Below are positions 5,038 through 6,767 of a stretch of 6,767 nt of DNA, in pieces. Below the pieces are notes generated by a model, which was given only the letters and a program-made list of their open reading frames with translations, did not search any database and was not told where the DNA came from. The stretch comes from Candidatus Altarchaeota archaeon. Lineage in GTDB: Archaea; Altiarchaeota; Altiarchaeia; IMC4; SCGC-AAA252-I15. The stretch covers positions 1 to 6,767 of the forward strand of contig JAHIYG010000072.1 of assembly GCA_018815265.1 (NCBI GenBank), written 5' to 3'. Position 1 is the first letter of the stretch. The number at the start of each line of letters is the position of its first letter. The translations under genes were made by a program, and so were the position numbers.

Positions 5038-5981
5038 TCCAGGAAGTTATTCGAGGCATATTTCGTCTTACATTGCGCGTTGTTTGCGTTTTCAACGCAT
5101 ATCTTTGTGTCTGGGCAAATCTCCAAAACATCGTCTAAGTAGGTGGTCTCGCACTTAGATGTTAATTTAGACGGGTTTTTGCAGGCATGGGTTATTGTCT
5201 GTCTGTGGGCTACGTTTTCAATACACTTATACTCTACCCTTGTTGGTCCGCAGTCTAGGTCGCTGCTGCATCTCACATAGTAAGACAACGTAGTTGTTGG
5301 CTTAACTTCATCGTCTCTGTCGCAGATGCTGTTCCCGTCGCGGTCTAGGCAACAATCGCTTCCAACTACAATATATGGTCTGTTGCAGATGAACAAAGTA
5401 GTTGATGTCACAGATGTAGTGGTTGTCAGCACAGTAGAGGATGTCGTTGTTGTCTTAATCGTCTTTGGTATGGTCTCCTTAAACAACACCGTTATGTTAT
5501 CTCTCATGCTTTTGTTTTCAACAGTTTGTTTGTTTGGATTCTCACTGAAAAACCCGTTAAATATGTAAAAACCAGACAGTAGAAAGCTGATTACTATGAA
5601 TCCAAGAAGACATATTCCACAAAAAGCTACAGTAATCTTCAGGTAATCTGGCCAAAGCCAAAAATTAAGCGGCAACTTCCTTTTAGGCTTGATTCTAGGC
5701 GCTAAAACCACTTCATGCCCAAAAAAAGTGTCTTTTGGGTTGAGGCCAAATCGTTTCTCCTGCCAGCCACTGAAATCCTTGATTAATGAACTACCATCCA
5801 ACTTCTTTGATTTCACACCCTCAACTGAAATATATTTTATGCCAACCGCCTCAGCAGACCTAACATCATGTATTGACTTACTTTTATCCTTAGAACTCCT
5901 CCGCACAACCTTCTTCTTGGCGCTAACCTTAGATTTAGCCTTAACCCTATTTTCTCGTTTTTTTCCAGATTTCCTACGCAT
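5034..5981 (-). CDS. Single-pass surface protein, Thr-rich linker, Cys-rich ectodomain
   Basis: No named family recognised; the architecture is clear. From Met at 5981 the protein has 315 residues. Residues 1-112 are very Lys/Arg-rich and cytoplasmic. One membrane helix spans about 113-143. A Thr/Ser linker (about 177-195) follows, then an ectodomain with 12 cysteines (200, 210, 211, 220, 238, 244, 253, 267, 277, 289, 295, 304). CCLDRDGNSICDRDDE (210-225) resembles a DxDxN calcium loop of the thrombospondin-3/dockerin kind. The next block, CSSDLDCGPTRVEYKC, resembles small disulphide modules of archaeal secreted proteins. The positive-inside rule predicts an N-in, C-out topology, with an O-glycosylated linker inferred. 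An in-frame ATG at 6029 would add MTYFYCQWGIFLAFLR. I prefer 5981 because an A/T box (6013-6024) lies about 37 bp upstream and the charged tail starts there. A role in envelope structure or adhesion is a guess. Confidence 0.75.
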   Translation of the reverse strand: MRRKSGKKRENRVKAKSKVSAKKKVVRRSSKDKSKSIHDVRSAEAVGIKYISVEGVKSKKLDGSSLIKDFSGWQEKRFGLNPKDTFFGHEVVLAPRIKPKRKLPLNFWLWPDYLKITVAFCGICLLGFIVISFLLSGFYIFNGFFSENPNKQTVENKSMRDNITVLFKETIPKTIKTTTTSSTVLTTTTSVTSTTLFICNRPYIVVGSDCCLDRDGNSICDRDDEVKPTTTLSYYVRCSSDLDCGPTRVEYKCIENVAHRQTITHACKNPSKLTSKCETTYLDDVLEICPDTKICVENANNAQCKTKYASNNFLD

Positions 5982-6091
5982 TCTCAAAAAAGCCAGAAAA
6001 ATACCCCACTGGCAATAAAAATAAGTCATACAAAAATAAAAAGTAAGTCAAAACGTTCATTTTTTTTGGTTTGTGTCTGGTTTATCCAAAT

Positions 6092-6153
6092 TAGAGCCGA
6101 AGACCCCCTCATTGATGAGGTAGATGACGGCTTTTAGATTTCCTTCGGCTCTA
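6092..6153. other. Candidate structured RNA, 11-bp closing stem
   Basis: An 11-bp perfect inverted repeat (6092-6102 with 6143-6153, G+C-rich centre AGAGCCGAAG) encloses 40 bases. Inside, CCTCA/TGAGG (6107-6111 with 6116-6120) forms a 5-bp stem with a TTGA tetraloop, giving a nested two-stem shape. Further along the plus strand come a third weak stem (6164-6185) and nine T at 6219-6227, a plausible archaeal terminator. A plus-strand transcript of about 130 nt is therefore possible. A minus-strand leader of the surface-protein gene is equally possible, so the strand is left open. No C/D boxes or tRNA motifs fit. Confidence 0.4.
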
Positions 6154-6211
6154 TTAGAATCATACCTCATCATTTATGGCGAGGTTATTGATTTCATCGA
6201 AAAATTCAATA

Positions 6212-6227
6212 TTTTGTCTTTTTTTTT
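6212..6227 (+). terminator. T-rich run, possible terminator
   Basis: Sixteen bases with four T followed by nine T near the end, downstream of the inverted repeat. Archaeal RNA polymerase stops at such runs without needing a hairpin. It would end a plus-strand RNA begun near 6090 before the Wzz-type promoter. The call depends on that RNA existing. Confidence 0.3.
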
Positions 6228-6346
6228 AGTTTGATTTATGATTTTATGACAAGATATGGCGTTCACTTGGGCGTTAGGACATCTATTTTACGGCAGTATT
6301 CTACCTCTGAAGGTGTTGTTTCATCTGTAGTTATCTATATGGAAGG

Positions 6347-6355
6347 TTTTATATC
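6347..6355 (+). promoter_or_regulatory. TATA box of the Wzz-type gene
   Basis: TTTTATATC is centred about 22-25 bp upstream of the paired ATGs at 6373 and 6376, which predicts a leaderless transcript. No Shine-Dalgarno motif lies before the start. Confidence 0.5.
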
Positions 6356-6372
6356 TAAGGTATTTATTCTTT

Positions 6373-6767
6373 ATGATGAGTAAGGGAGATATCACTGTGA
6401 GACATTTTTTCTCGTTGTTGGCTCAAAATAAAAGACTAATACTGGTTTTCACTGCAGCTTGTGTTCTGGTATCTGTCGGATTAGCGCTCTTATCCCCCAA
6501 GACATACGAAGCTACAGCAACAATACAAGTTGGTAGCATACTTCAGAATCAAAGATACTACTACCCATTCACTCACGAGGAGGTAAAGAACATGCTGATT
6601 TCCTCCGAGAATGTAGTGCCTATATTGGAAAAATACAATATCTCAAAAGCAACGTATCATTCTTTTGCTTCAAACAACATAGACGTCAAAATATACTCTG
6701 AAAGGCCAATCTCCCAGAGTGCAAAATCCACAGACTTGATTGATATAAAACTACGCGGCAGAGACCC
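6373..6767 (+). CDS. Wzz-type chain-length determinant protein, N-terminal part
   Basis: The frame is open from ATG 6373 (or 6376) to the window edge, so the 3' end is missing and about 131 residues are visible. The start MMSKGDITVRHFFSLLAQNKRLIL, about 20 residues of membrane helix (22-41) and then SPKTYEATATIQVG match the N-terminal layout of Wzz domain proteins: a short cytoplasmic segment, helix 1, a Pro-containing junction and the YEATATI strand. These proteins sit in the membrane and set the chain length of exported polysaccharides, often with Wzy, flippases or glycosyltransferases. The missing part should hold a coiled-coil region and a second helix near the C-terminus. Other polysaccharide genes probably follow on the right. 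The choice between the two adjacent ATGs cannot be settled. Confidence 0.8.
   Translation, partial: MMSKGDITVRHFFSLLAQNKRLILVFTAACVLVSVGLALLSPKTYEATATIQVGSILQNQRYYYPFTHEEVKNMLISSENVVPILEKYNISKATYHSFASNNIDVKIYSERPISQSAKSTDLIDIKLRGRD

Larger units (their letters stand above)
5982..6372. other. Divergent intergenic region with hairpins and T-tracts
   Basis: This tract separates the surface protein (-) and the Wzz-type gene (+) and holds no credible gene. It contains probable promoters at each end, an 8-T run at 6060-6067, the strong inverted repeat at 6092-6153, a weaker 5-bp inverted repeat (6164-6168 with 6181-6185), and a T-rich run at 6212-6227. I see nothing further at 6230-6340. Confidence 0.55.

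Noticed and set aside
5982..6029. N-terminal extension of the surface protein from an ATG at 6029
   Set aside because: The added 16 residues are not required by the architecture. No box lies at the right distance upstream of 6029, whereas an A/T box precedes 5981. Not fully excluded.
6060..6067. Run of eight T as a terminator
   Set aside because: No plus-strand gene or transcript leads into it. It is more likely part of the A/T-rich upstream region of the minus-strand gene.
6105..6175. TGATGA words near the inverted repeat, considered as a C/D-box guide RNA
   Set aside because: Neither strand has CTGA D boxes at the needed distance, and the long closing stem is not typical of archaeal C/D RNAs.

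Overview
The window reads as a stretch of archaeal chromosome. It encodes an archaeal-type homotetrameric tRNA-splicing endonuclease (EndA), the KEOPS subunit Kae1 as a free-standing protein, and a class I lysyl-tRNA synthetase. Its promoters look archaeal: A/T boxes centred about 25-33 bp upstream of the start codons, with almost no leader and no Shine-Dalgarno motif. The species cannot be named. The lone Kae1 and the Thr-rich-linker, Cys-rich surface protein would suit an uncultured archaeal lineage, but that is inference.

Layout, left to right: (1) 93-749 (+), an unrecognised 218-residue soluble protein. (2) 739-1008, a gene-free tract holding two extra partial copies of the 3' end of endA, each followed by hairpins. 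(3) 1009-1521 (-), endA. (4) 1567-2541 (+), kae1, divergent from endA across a 45-bp symmetric promoter region. (5) 2554-4083 (-), class I lysS, convergent with kae1. (6) 4156-5037 (+), a PurM/SelD/HypE-superfamily protein, divergent from lysS across a second symmetric promoter. (7) 5034-5981 (-), a single-pass surface protein with a Thr-rich linker, a calcium-loop-like motif and 12 extracytoplasmic cysteines. (8) 5982-6372, a divergent intergenic region with an 11-bp inverted repeat that may be a structured RNA. (9) 6373-6767 (+), the start of a Wzz-type polysaccharide chain-length protein, cut by the window edge.

Three genes serve tRNA biology: endA removes introns, kae1 makes t6A37 on ANN-decoding tRNAs (including tRNA-Lys), and lysS charges tRNA-Lys. 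They are on different strands with separate promoters, so this is a neighbourhood and not an operon. The right end turns to cell-surface functions.

The most unusual signal is the tract after endA. Three tandem copies of the end of endA encode the same last 16 residues plus stop. Against endA, all 15 base differences are silent. This is the pattern expected where mobile elements integrate in the 3' end of a coding gene and carry a synonymous replacement for the part they displace. The segments between the copies are only about 104 and 166 bp per unit and carry no integrase, so they would be element remnants or small non-autonomous units. Both have the same order: endA end, a conserved hairpin, a second hairpin, a T-rich run.
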